A DNA stretch of 64,000 nt from Mercurialis annua (GCF_937616625.2 NC_065574.1:5270001-5334000), one strand, 5' to 3'; shown: positions 33,737-45,237, counted from the stretch's first letter. Translations and numbers: made by a program. Notes: generated from the letters alone by a model not told the origin.

Positions 33737-35002
33737 GGCAAAACCCATACGGAGGCCCCTCTACTTTACACTTTTTCTGCGACAGGTCCCTAATCCAAAG
33801 TTACTCACGCGGAGATCCCTGTACTTGGCATAATCGAATATTGAGGCCCTTAATTGGATGGAAAATGTTGTGTGTGCCACACTCTCCGTTAATTAACAAA
33901 AACACCGTTAACTAAACAAATATAATGCCACATCACAGTACACGTCACAATTATATGCCACATCACAATTTTCTTTTAAAAATAAAAAATTTGAAAACAT
34001 ACCATTTTTCCATCTTCTCCTTTTTGGTCGATCAAATTGATACAAACAGCCCAAGAACAAAAGTATTAATACAAGCAGCCAAAGAACACAGCTTTATTAC
34101 AAACTCGGCAACAAGAGATATCAATTTTAATCTTATGAACAACAACTTCCCGGTAATAGAAAAATATAAACCAAAGAAACAATCAAAATAAAATTGCCCA
34201 ACGATTCCACGATGGTGCTTGAAACCGATCAAGATTTAGCGGTTCAAACCTTGACATCGCCGTCAATGGATAGAGAGCAACAATTAAAAGATCAGTCGCA
34301 GCCGACGGGATCTCCGGCGTCTCCTACTTCTGTTGCAGTGGATCCTCTATACTGTATGAACGTTGGGTTTTTGGGTGGCGGTGCTGGTATTGTGGCGGCG
34401 GGAGTGGGAGAGATAAGAGGCGGGCCGAAGATAGCAGAGAGGATGGTAATGAAGAGAAAAGAGTGAAATGGAAATGGCGAGAATAGATATTTAGGAATGT
34501 TTGGTGTTGCTGAAAATGGTTATTTAGGTAGCTGAGTTTGCGGCAATAATCGTTGTGAAAGAGACGGTGGTTGGCTCGAACGGGGGAGTGTTGTTTAGCG
34601 GAAATAAAGGTTGGTGAAGGAGATGCGGTGGTGGTAGACAGTGGAGGAGGAAACGGTAGTAAACTGGAAAAAGAGGAGGAGAATTGTGGTGTTCGCGGCG
34701 GCGATAGCGGCTTTCATTTAATTGAATTTTAGAAGAAAATGAAGGGAAGAAGAAGATGTATAATCAGCAAAAAAAAAAACAATTACATGGCATAATTTAT
34801 TATTTTTTTTCTTTTCTAATATGACTTATTTTGCTCCCCACTCTCATTAACGGAGAGTGTGGCACACACAACATTTTCCATCCAATTAAGGACCTCAATA
34901 TTCGATTATGCCAAGTACAGGGATCTCCGCGTGAGTAACTTTGGATTAGGGACCTGTCGCAGAAAAAGTGTAAAGTAGAGGGGCCTCCGTATGGGTTTTG
35001 CC
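33737..35002. mobile_element. 1.27-kb MULE with long TIRs, possible gene-capture element
   Basis: TIRs of about 157 bp (starting GGCAAAACCCATACGGAGGC) are almost identical (one mismatch noticed). The flanks carry a 9-bp target duplication with one mismatch (ATTAATTTA at 33728-33736, AATAATTTA at 35003-35011). The interior 34190-34750 is much richer in G/C than its surroundings and has coding-like texture on both strands (a 90-codon plus-strand frame and Ser/Pro-rich minus-strand frames). That is what captured host sequence in Pack-MULEs looks like, but I recognise no donor gene. It lies within the Helitron. Confidence 0.8.
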
Positions 35003-35011
35003 AATAATTTA

Positions 35012-36145
35012 TTTACTAATCTCTCTAAAATAGTGTTGTTGATAACATTGATTATATATTATTTTCTATTAATTAGAGGCAAAATGAATTACTTATGGAC
35101 TTTCTATTTACGTTTATCTCTTTGTAAAAGATAACAATTCTGGCATTAAATTTTATAACCTTTCTTTTTAAATCATATTTATATGCATATCAATAAATAA
35201 GAAAAGTAAAAATAATTATTAGAATTTTCAATTACAATTTTTTAGTCTCCTCATTGATTATAGAAACTATTCCCTTTTCTAAAACGTACCAATATTATTT
35301 TTTGATAAATACATAATAATAAATTATATTAAAAAACATATCAATAAATTATACTAATTATTTGTTAAGATGACATTAACTGTCTTACCTTATTAGTTGA
35401 TTCTCTTCTCTTTTAGTAGTCAACTTGCTATTGCATTGTCTTATTTAAATATAGTTCTTCATTTCATATACTAAAACGTTATTAATGTCAAGCAAAAAAT
35501 GCATTCGACAAAAAAAGTACGTTACCAATAGCTAACTTTATTTAGTAAAAATGTAATTCTCTTTTATTTTTTTTACTATGTTTTTAATAGTTCTTTAGTC
35601 GTTATTTTGTTTATTTTGTTTTATTAATCAAATGTTTTACTCTAATTTTATTTTGTTTTATACTTTTAATTTTTTTATATTATTAATTATAAAACATTAC
35701 TTTAATTATTTTGATAATTACATTCACAAAATTTTTCCTTTGCTTCACTCTCTAATTGATTTTCATCCTTTTCTTTTTTCATAATTATAGGACCATTAAA
35801 GATTTAAAATTTAATATTATATAATTATTCCACTAACCTTATTTGTACAATTATTATAAAATAAAATGCAAATAAAAATTACCAAACATATAATCAATCA
35901 ATCATCATTAGTATTTTATCCATTAAACCTTATTTTAACAACAAAAAGAATAACGTTAGCAATTAATTCTTTCCATAATAAAATAAATGTTGGTAATTAA
36001 TTGTTTCCATATTATAGTATGCAAATAAGGTTAGTGAATAGTATTAAAATTTTATTTAAATTTGATTGGATTAGTTTAGGAAATGTAAAGAAAGATTAAT
36101 TGTTTTGAAGTGAATCAAATAGAAATAAAGGTTACCAAACATATA
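35012..36145. other. AT-rich Helitron interior, no gene
   Basis: Very AT-rich DNA between two nested elements, with many poly-T/A runs. No open frame or complete repeat could be supported. Confidence 0.4.
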
Positions 36146-36155
36146 ATTAGTCAAT

Positions 36156-36500
36156 GGCTTAATACATAGTTTGACTCCTGAACTTATACCCTTTTACCCA
36201 TCTAACTCCTAAATGTAACGTCTCACCTATCGAACCTCTGAAGTTGTTAAATAATCCGATTTAACCCCTGAACTTGATAAATATGTAAGTATTGAACCGT
36301 TCGTGTCCACCTGTCATTTGAAACGTTCTAGAAGAAATTATGTACGGAGGGGTTAAATGTTTACGTATTTATCAAGTTCGGGGTCAAATCGAGTTATTTA
36401 ACAAGTTCAGGGGTTTGATAGGTGAAACGTTAAGTTTGGAGGTTAGATGGGTAAAAGGGTAAAAGGGTACAAGTTCAGGGGTCAAACTATATATTCAGCC
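36156..36500. mobile_element. 345-bp Mutator-type MITE
   Basis: Terminal inverted repeats start GGCTTAATACATAGTTTGAC on the left and GGCTGAATATATAGTTTGAC on the inverted right, and complementarity runs through most of the element. Both sides carry a 10-bp direct repeat ATTAGTCAAT (36146-36155 and 36501-36510). No coding capacity. It is nested in the Helitron. Confidence 0.82.
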
Positions 36501-36510
36501 ATTAGTCAAT

Positions 36511-38478
36511 CATTATCGGTGAAAAAAAATACGTTTCGTAGGTTAACAAATTAACTGAGCCTTTTTTTTGTATAAAATCAATAAATTTAATGCATTTATT
36601 GGTTATTAATTTAATTTGGTAACATTCTTTTCAAATTGTTATAGCATTTCCTTTTACTCCATTAAGGTGAAATTGATGAAGTAATTACTTTGTTGACTGA
36701 TTTGCTGGTAATATTTTTCCTAAAACATCCATAACGTTTTTTTTTAATTATTTCATTGAAAAATAACGTCTCTTAGGTTGCTAATTCAATTTGTTATTCT
36801 CTGCGTTTATATATAATGACCAACAACACTTCATCTTTTTCTTCTTCTATCAAGGTTAGTTATTTGTTTTTTTTCTTCATACTATAGGTAATGTCGTTTG
36901 TTTTTTAGTCATATATATTATATTGTGCAGTTTTGTCCATAATTTTCTAATTTTTTTTCGTCATCTTATATTTTGTTTATTTGTATTTTGTTTGTTTGTA
37001 TGTCTGATTGAAATTGAGAAAAGCTATTATGAATTTAGCGATTTAGTTTTGCGATGCTGTATTAGAAAAAAATGTATGAATATGTTATCTTTTTTATTGA
37101 TGAAATTTAGAGCTATGTTTAATATCGGTGGCACTGCAAATTTACTTTGAAAAAGTAAGAGTGCTATTAGAATATATGAACCTGGAAAATTTGTAGGGTT
37201 TGTATCCTTCGGTAAGTTAACTAGCTAATTGTATTTCTAATTCATTATTTAATTTTTTTGTCATTTGCAACATGTGAGCTTGATTTTCGAGTAGATATCT
37301 TCAAGTTAGAGGAACTTTTGGTATATTAAGCATGCTAAAGATAAAAACTCAATATATATCTTTGTATATTAATATTTTCACCTCTCGAAAATAAATGAAA
37401 AAATATAAAATTAAGATATATGCATTCTACATAAAATATTTATAGATGTAATCTCTATAATGGAAAACAAATAATTTAATATTTTATATAATTATTATAA
37501 AAAATTAATGAATTTATTATACATTAAGTATACAATATTGTTAATCTCTCTCTTTTTCTTTCTCTCTCTCACACACACACAAATTATAGTAAACTCATTA
37601 ATTTTCTTAACCAATTCTTATGGAGTAACTGAAATGGATACTAATTCCTACAAATGCTAAATATTGCCAATTTTCAATATAAATATTAATTGATTTTGAA
37701 TATTAACATAATTAATTACTGGAACTGAATAATTTCCTTGTATCTGAAAACTTCCAGATTAATAGGAAGGAAGCTTAATCGGAATGAATCAGAATTTTTC
37801 TTCTATGATTGATCCGTATAAACATCAACAACTCCGATTTAGTTTTACTAAATGTAAGGATTTAGTTAATATTATTCATCGGGATTTTTCACATTGTTTC
37901 ACATTTAGCACTCTTTTTTTTATTATAATTATTTTCTCCTTTAAAATTTGAATATTTGTTATTTTAAAACTATACATCTTATTCAAACGGCTACTGATGA
38001 ACAAGAAACTTTTGCGCAATTCACTTCGGATCTTTGATAATCATTCAATTCGAAGAAATAAAGATAAAGTTTACAATATGATGACATAATTTTAAAAATT
38101 TCATATTGTACGTGCATCATATTAATGTTATAATGTTATATTATTATGTGTCGTATCAAATTATTTATTTATTTATTTAATTATCTATTGAAATTAAATA
38201 TTCAATTTTTATTTTCTATAGAATATTCATAATATATCAAATAAAAATATCAAAATTTAAAACTAACCAATAACCATATATATATTCTAATCATTTATTC
38301 ATTAATTCACTTGATCTCTTGTATATTAATTTATGTCATTTCAAGTAGATTTTTCTAAAACCTACTTTTTAAAATTGATTGTACGATTTGTTATATTTTA
38401 ACTTAATTCCAACTAATATTTAACTAGAAGATTTTTATTAAAACTAAAACACTTACCATATGTTTTTTTTGTATATAG
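36511..38478. other. AT-rich Helitron interior, no gene
   Basis: Long AT-rich stretch with a CT-rich microsatellite and (CA)n near 37545-37580. Short frames (36923-37150) look like chance. Nothing recognisable as a gene or a complete element. Confidence 0.4.
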
Positions 38479-38732
38479 GAATTGTGGAAAGCGAGAAATA
38501 AGAGGGTCTATGAGTTCACAAAAGTTGATTCGGTTGTTTTCATTTCGGTTTGCAAGACGGTGGAGTTTTACAAAGCAAACAATCGGGGTTTTGCTTACTC
38601 GGGATATGATGTGTATCGAAATTTACTATTCTTTTGTAAGTTTGATTAATTTTTTTGGCCTTTTTTAAGGCTTTTGCCAATCACCGCTTTGTGATTGTGC
38701 TAATAAACTCATCATTTATCCAAAAAAAAAAA
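38479..38732 (+). mobile_element. 5'-truncated LINE tail
   Basis: The frame ELWKARNKRVYEFTK continues to FFCKFD and a stop near 38650. The W-K-A-R-N-x-x-V-Y-E pattern is typical of the zinc-binding region after reverse transcriptase in plant LINEs. A short 3' UTR follows (CTTTGTGATTGTGCTAATAA) and ends in a run of A. Only the last 250 bp or so are present, as usual for truncated LINE copies. Confidence 0.55.
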
Positions 38733-39064
38733 CTAAAACAATTATAAAATATATAATAATTCTTAAATAATATCCAAAGAAAAATTAAAATAACGCCCTA
38801 TTGGTAATAATTTATTTTAGTAAATTTTTTGAATAAACACACCCAAAGACAAGTAAAAAAATTAAATAAAAAAACGTGCAACGCACGGGACTAATGCTAG
38901 TTGAGTTTATATAGTAGGAGTAATTTTTTAATTAAAAAAAAGCGGAGAGTAAAAATTTAAAATTAGAAAATTCGTGATGTATTTTTCGTAAGATTTCATT
39001 GCTGATGTAGAATATCAAATTATTTTTGTAATTTAGGTAAATATCTATTTTTCTCCATTTGATA

Positions 39065-40259
39065 CATATGTAGAAATAACGAATATTGGCCGTCGATTAA
39101 AGTTTAATAAATCAATGAACAGTTCAGATCAAGCCACATAACTCCTTACTCCTGACACCTGGATATATCGATGACGTGGCCAAATGACTGATATTTCTTA
39201 ATGACCTGGCGTAAGTGCTGATATGGCCTAATGTCTATATGCCATTTGGTATATATGCTGGCGTGGATTTTAAAAGAAAATTCTTTGGAACGAGAAGAGG
39301 AGAAAGTAAATGTACGATGTTCTAGACGTGGCATTTTATTATAGGTCCGTCATTTAAATTCCGTGAACTGCCAAGCATTTTACCTATAGTAAAGAAAATC
39401 GAAACGTTTCTCTCCACGCGTTTGGTTTTCGAGAAAGTGCAACAGCTCGGGAAAATTTTCCATATTTATTTTCATTTTCTCGAGAAAATTTTTTCCTGAA
39501 AAAAAACCCTAACCCTAATCTTAATCTCTTAATGAAGCCTAATAATGACTTCCTCTCTTACTTTTAACGGCTAGATCACTTCTCCGGCGATCCTCCGGTC
39601 ACCGATCTGGCCGGCAAGAGATCACAATTTCCCACTAATTCACTCTGGTATCTCTCTCAATGTAAGTGTTAGTCCATAATAAGCTTTACATTTGATCTTT
39701 AAAGTAGGCTGTATTTGTTCATTGAATTTAACTACTGGTACATTTGATAATATGGTAACTAAGCTGTGTTTGTACATTGAAGTTCAGTATGTAATTTTTG
39801 TAGCAGTAAAAGGTTACTTTATGCCACTGAAATAGTTTATAAGTCGGATTAAGAGGTAACTGTTTATGGGCTGAGTTTGTTTGGTGGATTTTGTGCTTAT
39901 GAAGTTTTTTCTAGATCATAAGATCTAGCTGTTAACTTATTTTCTATGGCAAGCTGTTAATAAAAATTGCAATGCAACTAGTTTGAGGTTTGTGCAGCTA
40001 TCCTAATTGATTTCTCACCGGGAGCTTGTCGTTCTTGTGCATTAGTCATGGTTGATTTAATCTTTATAAACCTGAGTTTGTATAGTTAGTTATAGTTTAT
40101 TGAATAAATATAATTGTGTGGGCAGATAGTATTCTTAATACTTTGAATGAGTATAAAAGGCTATTCTAGATTTTCTCTGATAAGCACGGCAGAAACGTAA
40201 TACTTTTTTTTTACTCGGTACAAATATGTGAACTGATATGTTCTTTAATGGCTCAGTAA
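39065..40259 (+). promoter_or_regulatory. promoter, 5' leader and leader intron of the Myb/SANT gene
   Basis: The leader exon probably ends at 39661 (CTCTCAAT|GTAAGTG). The leader intron runs 39662-40256 to an ATGGCTCAG acceptor, three bases before the start codon. The promoter is within 39065-39500, which includes ACGTGGC G-box-like cores near 39173 and repeated TGGC..CTGATAT segments (39170-39260). Its upstream side is cut off by the MULE. Confidence 0.5.
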
Positions 40260-41263
40260 ATGGACCAGTATGACTTGCAAGCACAGAGAAGGGATATGAA
40301 GCATAAAGGAAGAAATGTTGTTTGGTCTATTGCTATGGACAAGTGCCTCATTGAAACTCTCTCTATTCAGGCGAGAAATGGAAACAAAATAGACAAATGT
40401 TTTAACGAGAATGCGTACACTGCTGCTTGCGTTGCTGTGAATTCTCGCTTTAATTTGAATTTGAACAATCAAAAGGTTGTTAATCGTCTTAAGACCATAA
40501 AGAAACGGTACAAGGTTATAAGGGATATGCTTAGTCAAGACGGATTTAGGTGGAATCCTGGTACAAAGATGATCGAGTGCGATAGTGACGATTTTTGGAA
40601 GAGATACATTACAGTAAGTCTATTAATAGATGATCTTCTTCTTTTTCTATTGATATGTCATGCTTTTGTTTAGTTAGTTATAGTTCTTTCATTAAACGTG
40701 TTGAATAGGCACATCCTGATGCAAAAGGAATCCGGGGTAAACAGATTGAGATGTACGACGAACTGAAAATTGTTTGTGGAAATTATCAAGCTCCTAGTCG
40801 TTGGGCTAAGATGAGAGATGTAGGTTATGTAGCAAAGAATTTTGAAGAAGATTCTCCTTCATTTCTCTCACAAAGTTCAGAAGATGTGAGCGTAACCGAT
40901 GGAACGGAATCATATACTGGACAGCCAGATTGTATCCCGGAATATAATCAGGATCCTCCGCTTATCCAGCCAGTCAGACAACTCCCGAAACGAGCGCGTG
41001 TATCAGAATCTCTTCAAGATGCTATGTTGGCATTGGCATCAAGCATCCGTCGGTTGTCTGATACAATGGAGCAAAGCAAAACTGCCATTGATGCATCAGA
41101 ATTGTTGCAGACGGTGATGGAGATTGATGGCTTAGAAGAAGCTAAAAAAATGTATGCTTTTGAATATCTGAATGCTGATCCCATTAAAGCTAGAGCCTTT
41201 ATGACATATAATGCTCGAATGCGGAAGATTTATTTATTTCGACAGTTTTGGTGGTGGAGATGA
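40260..41263 (+). CDS. Myb/SANT-like DNA-binding domain protein
   Basis: Two exons, 40260-40613 (donor ACA|GTAAGTC) and 40709-41263 (acceptor TTGAATAG), give 302 aa. The first 130 residues form a Myb/SANT-like domain of the Myb_DNA-bind_3 type: VVWSIAMDKCLIETLSIQAR, then NGNKIDKCFNENAY, VVNRLKTIKKRYKVIRDML, and the C-terminal aromatic end SDDFWKRYITAHP. The linker is acidic and Ser-rich. A basic patch, RQLPKRARVSESLQDAM, starts the C-terminal helical region. This family includes the L10-interacting MYB-domain proteins and DNA-binding subunits related to PIF/Harbinger transposons. The neighbours do not suggest an active transposon, so I read it as a host transcription-factor-like gene. The target is unknown. 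Confidence 0.82.
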
Positions 41264-41778
41264 CACTTGGATGTATATTTTCCAAAATTACCAAAATCAC
41301 GAAGAGAATTGTTTGTTGACACATTAAATCTTAATTGATGTTTGAAGGTGAATGTACAGATACTAGATGGTCTAAAGATGAAAGTTAATAGAAGATGGTT
41401 TTGTAGAGACATAGACCAGACCCTTAACTGCATTCTTTTTTTCTTTTCTTTTTTCTGAGTGAAGCTAGCATTTGCAGCAAGATAATGGCATCTCACATAT
41501 GGTTACTGTATTAATGAACTTGCATGGATCAACATGTTGCATGGAAACTTATTGAGTTCACTTTTCCAACATTTGCGTTTTGAAAATGCTTTTGAAATTT
41601 CAAAATTGTTTATTTACAATTTATTTATTTATCGGTTCAGTGACTTTGGAACTGGATGTTTTCAAAATAAAGTAGGTGTCCATTTGAGTCGGGTAAATTC
41701 AATAACAGACGTATGTTGCATTCCGTCCTTTCAAGACCTACTTGAAAAAGAATCCAGTACTTCACCAAGGAGTCAAAT
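41264..41778. other. convergent 3' regions
   Basis: About 500 bp between the stop codons of the Myb/SANT gene (plus) and CRR22 (minus). It should hold both 3' UTRs. No other feature was seen. Confidence 0.45.
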
Positions 41779-44211
41779 TTACCAATAATCTCCACAGGAA
41801 CAGAGTCCATTTTTGAAGTGATGAAACCTATGCATATCTCGTACTATGATTTCTCGTCCAGTTACAAGTGAAATGTACTTTGTTGCGCTATGACAATCGC
41901 CACAAACTCGTAGATTCTTCCTGACATGTATGGTTGTACCAGGAGTTGTATTCAGAATTCCAAAGGCAATAGCCAATTTCTCACTGTGGGTATTCAGCAG
42001 TTTCTCCTTAACATCATCTTCTACGTCGTGGATCGAATTGGTGTCAGGAACATAACCAGCAGCTTTAATCCTATCAACAAGGGTCTCAAGAAAATTATAG
42101 ATCTTTTTGGATTGGGGATGGCTTGTACTGCCAGAATAGAAACTGTGGACTTCATTTCTTAATTCTACCAAACTACAGCCAGGAGTTTTCTGAAGCCCTT
42201 TCTTCTGCATCATTTTTCTAACTTCAGCCACTTTTTCCCACATTGAAGCTGTGGCATATATGTTAGCCAGCAAAACATGATAACCACCCTCATCTGGGTT
42301 CAGCTCGAAGAGTCTGTATGCTGCCTTCTCACCCAAGTCAACATTCTTGTGAATTTTGCAAGCACCAAGCATTGCGCCATACACAGTTATCCCCGGTTCT
42401 ACAGGCATCTTCTGAATAAAATCCCAAGCCTCACTGAGCCGGCCAGCTCGTCCAAGGAGATCAACCATGGCTCCGTAATGATCCATTGACGGCTCCAGTC
42501 CATAATCCTTCTTCATGCTGGAAAAATATCGCCTCCCTTCTTCCACAAAACCTGAGTGGCTGCAAGCAGAGAGAACACATAGAAATGTGACATCATTTGG
42601 CTTGACGATCCCTTTTTGCATTTCCTCAAAAAGTTGTAGAGCTTCTTTTCCAAGCCCATGTGTGCCATAGGAATCTATCATGGCATTCCAGGTAATTGTA
42701 TGCCTGTCGCCCATCATGTTAAAGAGCTTTCTTGCTGTGTGAATAGCTCCGCATTTTGCATACATGTCGACAAGAGCAGTCATTACAAAAACATTCTTGT
42801 GTAAGTGTCTCCGGATAACTAGCCCGTGAATCCACTTTGCCTGACGTGGAATAGATAACTCTGCCAGAGCAGGAATCACACTCACCATTGTGAATGAATC
42901 CGGCTTTATATTCCGAGATTGCATCTCACAAAAAGAATTTAAGGCCTTATTAACACACCCATTTTGGGCATAACCCAATATCATGGCATTCCATGATACA
43001 AGTGTTCTATTCTGCAGGTTTTCAAACAATTTAGTAGCAATGTCAATCCTCTTACACTTGGAATACATTGAAATCAAAGAATTCATCACGGAAACATTAG
43101 AATTGAGTTTTAGATCATCCACTAGTTTATGAACAAACTTCCCCTGCTCAAGATCACCCAAATCAGCACATGCATGTAGAATTTCCATTATAGTAACATC
43201 AGTTGGTTGAAACCCTTCATCCATCATCTTCTTGAACAGCACCATTGCTTCATCAGGATCATCACTTTGAACATACCCATCAATCATCGAATTCCACGTA
43301 ACAACAGTCCTACTACCCATCGCATCAAATATCACTCTCGCCGTCCCAACCGAACCACACTTGCAATACATATCCACCAACGCAGTCGAAACATTAACAA
43401 ACGAATCAAACCCGCCTCTAACAACATACCCATGAATAGCCTCACCAGCTCTCAACAATTTAACATCTGCCACAGCAGGCAAAACCGAAACAATCGTAAC
43501 CAAATCCGGCCTATGTCCTTCCTCAAACATTCCACGAACCAACTCCAATGCCACTTTCGCCAACCCGTTTTGAGCAAACCCAGAAATAATCGTATTCCAA
43601 CAAACCAAATCTCTCTCAGGCATTCTACCAAACATCTTATACGCATCACCAATCACTCTACATTTACTATACATATTCACAACCCCACTCATAACAAACA
43701 AATCCCAAGCAAACCCACTAGTAATCAACTGCCCATGAATCTGTTTACCTCTTCTAAGATCAAAACTATCACCACAAAGCTTCAACAGATAAGTAAAATT
43801 ATAAACAACAGGCATAACATTATCACTCCTCATTCTGTTAAAAAACACTAATGCAGAGTCTAAGGATGAGTTTTTGGCATACCCTTTAAGCATAGTATGA
43901 TAAAGACCCTCTAATTTATCATCAATTGGGTCAAAAATAATTGCAGCTTCTGTTAAGCTGCCATAGTTACAGAGCAGACTGATGAGCTTGGTTTGGAAAA
44001 GTTGTTCATCGTAGAGGCCGTTTTTAATGACTAGTGGGATGATTTGGTGGAGTTGTTTGATGGATGTGCAGTGTTCTAAGAGAAGTGCTGCTGGGTGGCT
44101 GTATATGTGGTCTGGGATGTGAATTTTTTGTGAGGTTTTGTGGTGTGTTGTTGAAGATGGTGGTGATGCTTGTGGTGGTTTTGCAGTGATGGGTAAGAAT
44201 TGTGAGCTCAT
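41779..44211 (-). CDS. CRR22: DYW-type PPR RNA-editing factor, CRR22-like
   Basis: Intronless 810-aa PLS-class pentatricopeptide protein. It matches Arabidopsis CRR22 (At1g11290) along its whole length as I remember it: HPAALLLEHCTSIKQLHQII, LYHTMLKGYAK, KTPGCSLVELRNEVHSF, GYVPDTNSIHDVEDDVKEKL. CRR22 edits several chloroplast transcripts, including ndhB, ndhD and rpoB sites. The order is a Ser/Thr/Pro-rich transit-peptide-like N-terminus (1-35), about 15 P/L/S repeats (DLVCWNTIISGFAQNG-type), the E region, and a complete DYW cytidine deaminase domain. That domain has HSEKLA (zinc His and catalytic Glu), CGDCHSATK (zinc Cys), and the terminal CSCGDYW. All deaminase residues are present, so it should be functional. 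Confidence 0.93.
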   Translation of the reverse strand: MSSQFLPITAKPPQASPPSSTTHHKTSQKIHIPDHIYSHPAALLLEHCTSIKQLHQIIPLVIKNGLYDEQLFQTKLISLLCNYGSLTEAAIIFDPIDDKLEGLYHTMLKGYAKNSSLDSALVFFNRMRSDNVMPVVYNFTYLLKLCGDSFDLRRGKQIHGQLITSGFAWDLFVMSGVVNMYSKCRVIGDAYKMFGRMPERDLVCWNTIISGFAQNGLAKVALELVRGMFEEGHRPDLVTIVSVLPAVADVKLLRAGEAIHGYVVRGGFDSFVNVSTALVDMYCKCGSVGTARVIFDAMGSRTVVTWNSMIDGYVQSDDPDEAMVLFKKMMDEGFQPTDVTIMEILHACADLGDLEQGKFVHKLVDDLKLNSNVSVMNSLISMYSKCKRIDIATKLFENLQNRTLVSWNAMILGYAQNGCVNKALNSFCEMQSRNIKPDSFTMVSVIPALAELSIPRQAKWIHGLVIRRHLHKNVFVMTALVDMYAKCGAIHTARKLFNMMGDRHTITWNAMIDSYGTHGLGKEALQLFEEMQKGIVKPNDVTFLCVLSACSHSGFVEEGRRYFSSMKKDYGLEPSMDHYGAMVDLLGRAGRLSEAWDFIQKMPVEPGITVYGAMLGACKIHKNVDLGEKAAYRLFELNPDEGGYHVLLANIYATASMWEKVAEVRKMMQKKGLQKTPGCSLVELRNEVHSFYSGSTSHPQSKKIYNFLETLVDRIKAAGYVPDTNSIHDVEDDVKEKLLNTHSEKLAIAFGILNTTPGTTIHVRKNLRVCGDCHSATKYISLVTGREIIVRDMHRFHHFKNGLCSCGDYW

Positions 44212-45237
44212 TTCTGTTTGCGGTTTGTGACAAGTTCAAATCTTTTTGGTATTTACATTAGAATTGGTTTTTGTGAATTAATATTATTCTTTAATTTTGT
44301 AGACATTTTTTTATTTTCCTTATGATGATTTTATGAGAGTTATTGTTAAGAATAACAGAATTATGTGAGACAGTTGAGCTTAAAATCCAAATAAAGGTGA
44401 AGCTTTGATTTTGTTAATTTTGCTTCGAAAATTATGATTTAAGTGTTAATATTGTAACCATGAGAAATTATTGTAAGAACTTTGTTCATCACATTGTCGG
44501 TAGATAGTATTAATATTATAAAAGTATGTGATTGAATATATAAAATTTATAATTAATGAAACTACATTATTAATAGTTTTTAATGATATAATAATAACAT
44601 TGATTTTTTTTTTCCAAAATTTAGAATCCATTAAAACAAGATTAAAGTGCAATCAAGAAAGTCATATGACAAGTTTTAACAATATGATCTTTCCACTCTA
44701 CTTTATCAAAGATTTAATAAGCAACAAAGGAATCAAGCAAAATTAATCGAAAATGACTCGAGCCGTGGATCTCGCTAACGTTGCCAATTTCGGCCACAAA
44801 CGATGAACAAAGTCCGCTGTGTGCGAGTGTCTTGATTATGAAACACTTTCGGTTACACCTTCAAACCGGTAGATCCGTTGAAATTTAGTATTTCCGATCA
44901 TCTTGTCAATGAAATTCTACGAAATTAGATAGATAACCCTTCAAGATCTTAGATCTACAAGAAATTGACTATAAAGTCCGAACAATCGCTATAGATTCTT
45001 GATAGATCTAAGAAGACCAACCATAAATAAACAAAAAACCATAAAATTTCAATCAAAAAACGATAAATCCATCTCGGAAAACTACCTAGCGGAGAACTTT
45101 TATTGAAATAAAAAGTAGATCTAGAAATTATTTAGTATTTATGAGCGGAGAGGAGGTAATTTTCAATCGAAACCGAATAATCACCTCCTACCACCCTTTA
45201 AAGGATGAAGATGAGAAGAAGTTTTTTTTAGAGAGAA
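44212..45237. other. CRR22 upstream spacer, no gene seen
   Basis: The first few hundred bases must include the CRR22 promoter and leader. Around 44740-45120 the sequence is less AT-rich (CGAGCCGTGGATCTCGCTAA) and looks like an old repeat, but it has no termini I can define. Confidence 0.35.

Larger units (their letters stand above)
33252..38900 (+). mobile_element. 5.65-kb non-autonomous Helitron nested in the MULE
   Basis: The 5' end is TCTACTATATATATATAAAG after an A. The 3' end is CTAG followed by T at 38897-38901. A perfect hairpin CGTGC-AAC-GCACG (38875-38887) stands 9 bp upstream of CTAG. These are the standard plant Helitron termini (insertion between A and T, 3' CTRR, no TIR, no duplication). 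A second 5'-like terminus, TCTACTATACAAAACAAG, lies at 33653, so either two related Helitrons share a 3' end or the 5' end was duplicated. No Rep/helicase frame is visible, so it depends on a partner. It contains other insertions, listed separately; the rest is AT-rich filler without genes. Confidence 0.8.
25103..39055. mobile_element. 13.95-kb composite Mutator-like element with nested Helitron
   Basis: The ends are GAGAAAATTTGAG.. at 25103 and, inverted, GAGAAAAATAGAT.. at 39055. They stay alignable for 100-150 bp with many mismatches (shared TACG-AAAATAC and TTTTAAATTT-TTTTTACTC blocks). Both sides carry the same 9-bp target duplication CATTTGATA (25094-25102 and 39056-39064), the Mutator hallmark. 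Inside are a ULP1-like gene (plus), a complete MULE transposase (minus), TGATAAT arrays, and a Helitron (33252-38900) with its own insertions. Removing the Helitron leaves an 8.3-kb MULE. The gene content matches Kaonashi-type MULEs known from Arabidopsis, which carry ULP-like genes. The perfect duplication and intact transposase argue that the original insertion is fairly young, although the two TIRs are diverged. Confidence 0.88.

Noticed and set aside
33925..34466. Two plus-strand frames (88 and 90 codons) as host genes
   Set aside because: They lie inside a MULE between its TIRs, match nothing I recognise, and lack promoter or splice context. Treated as possible captured sequence only.
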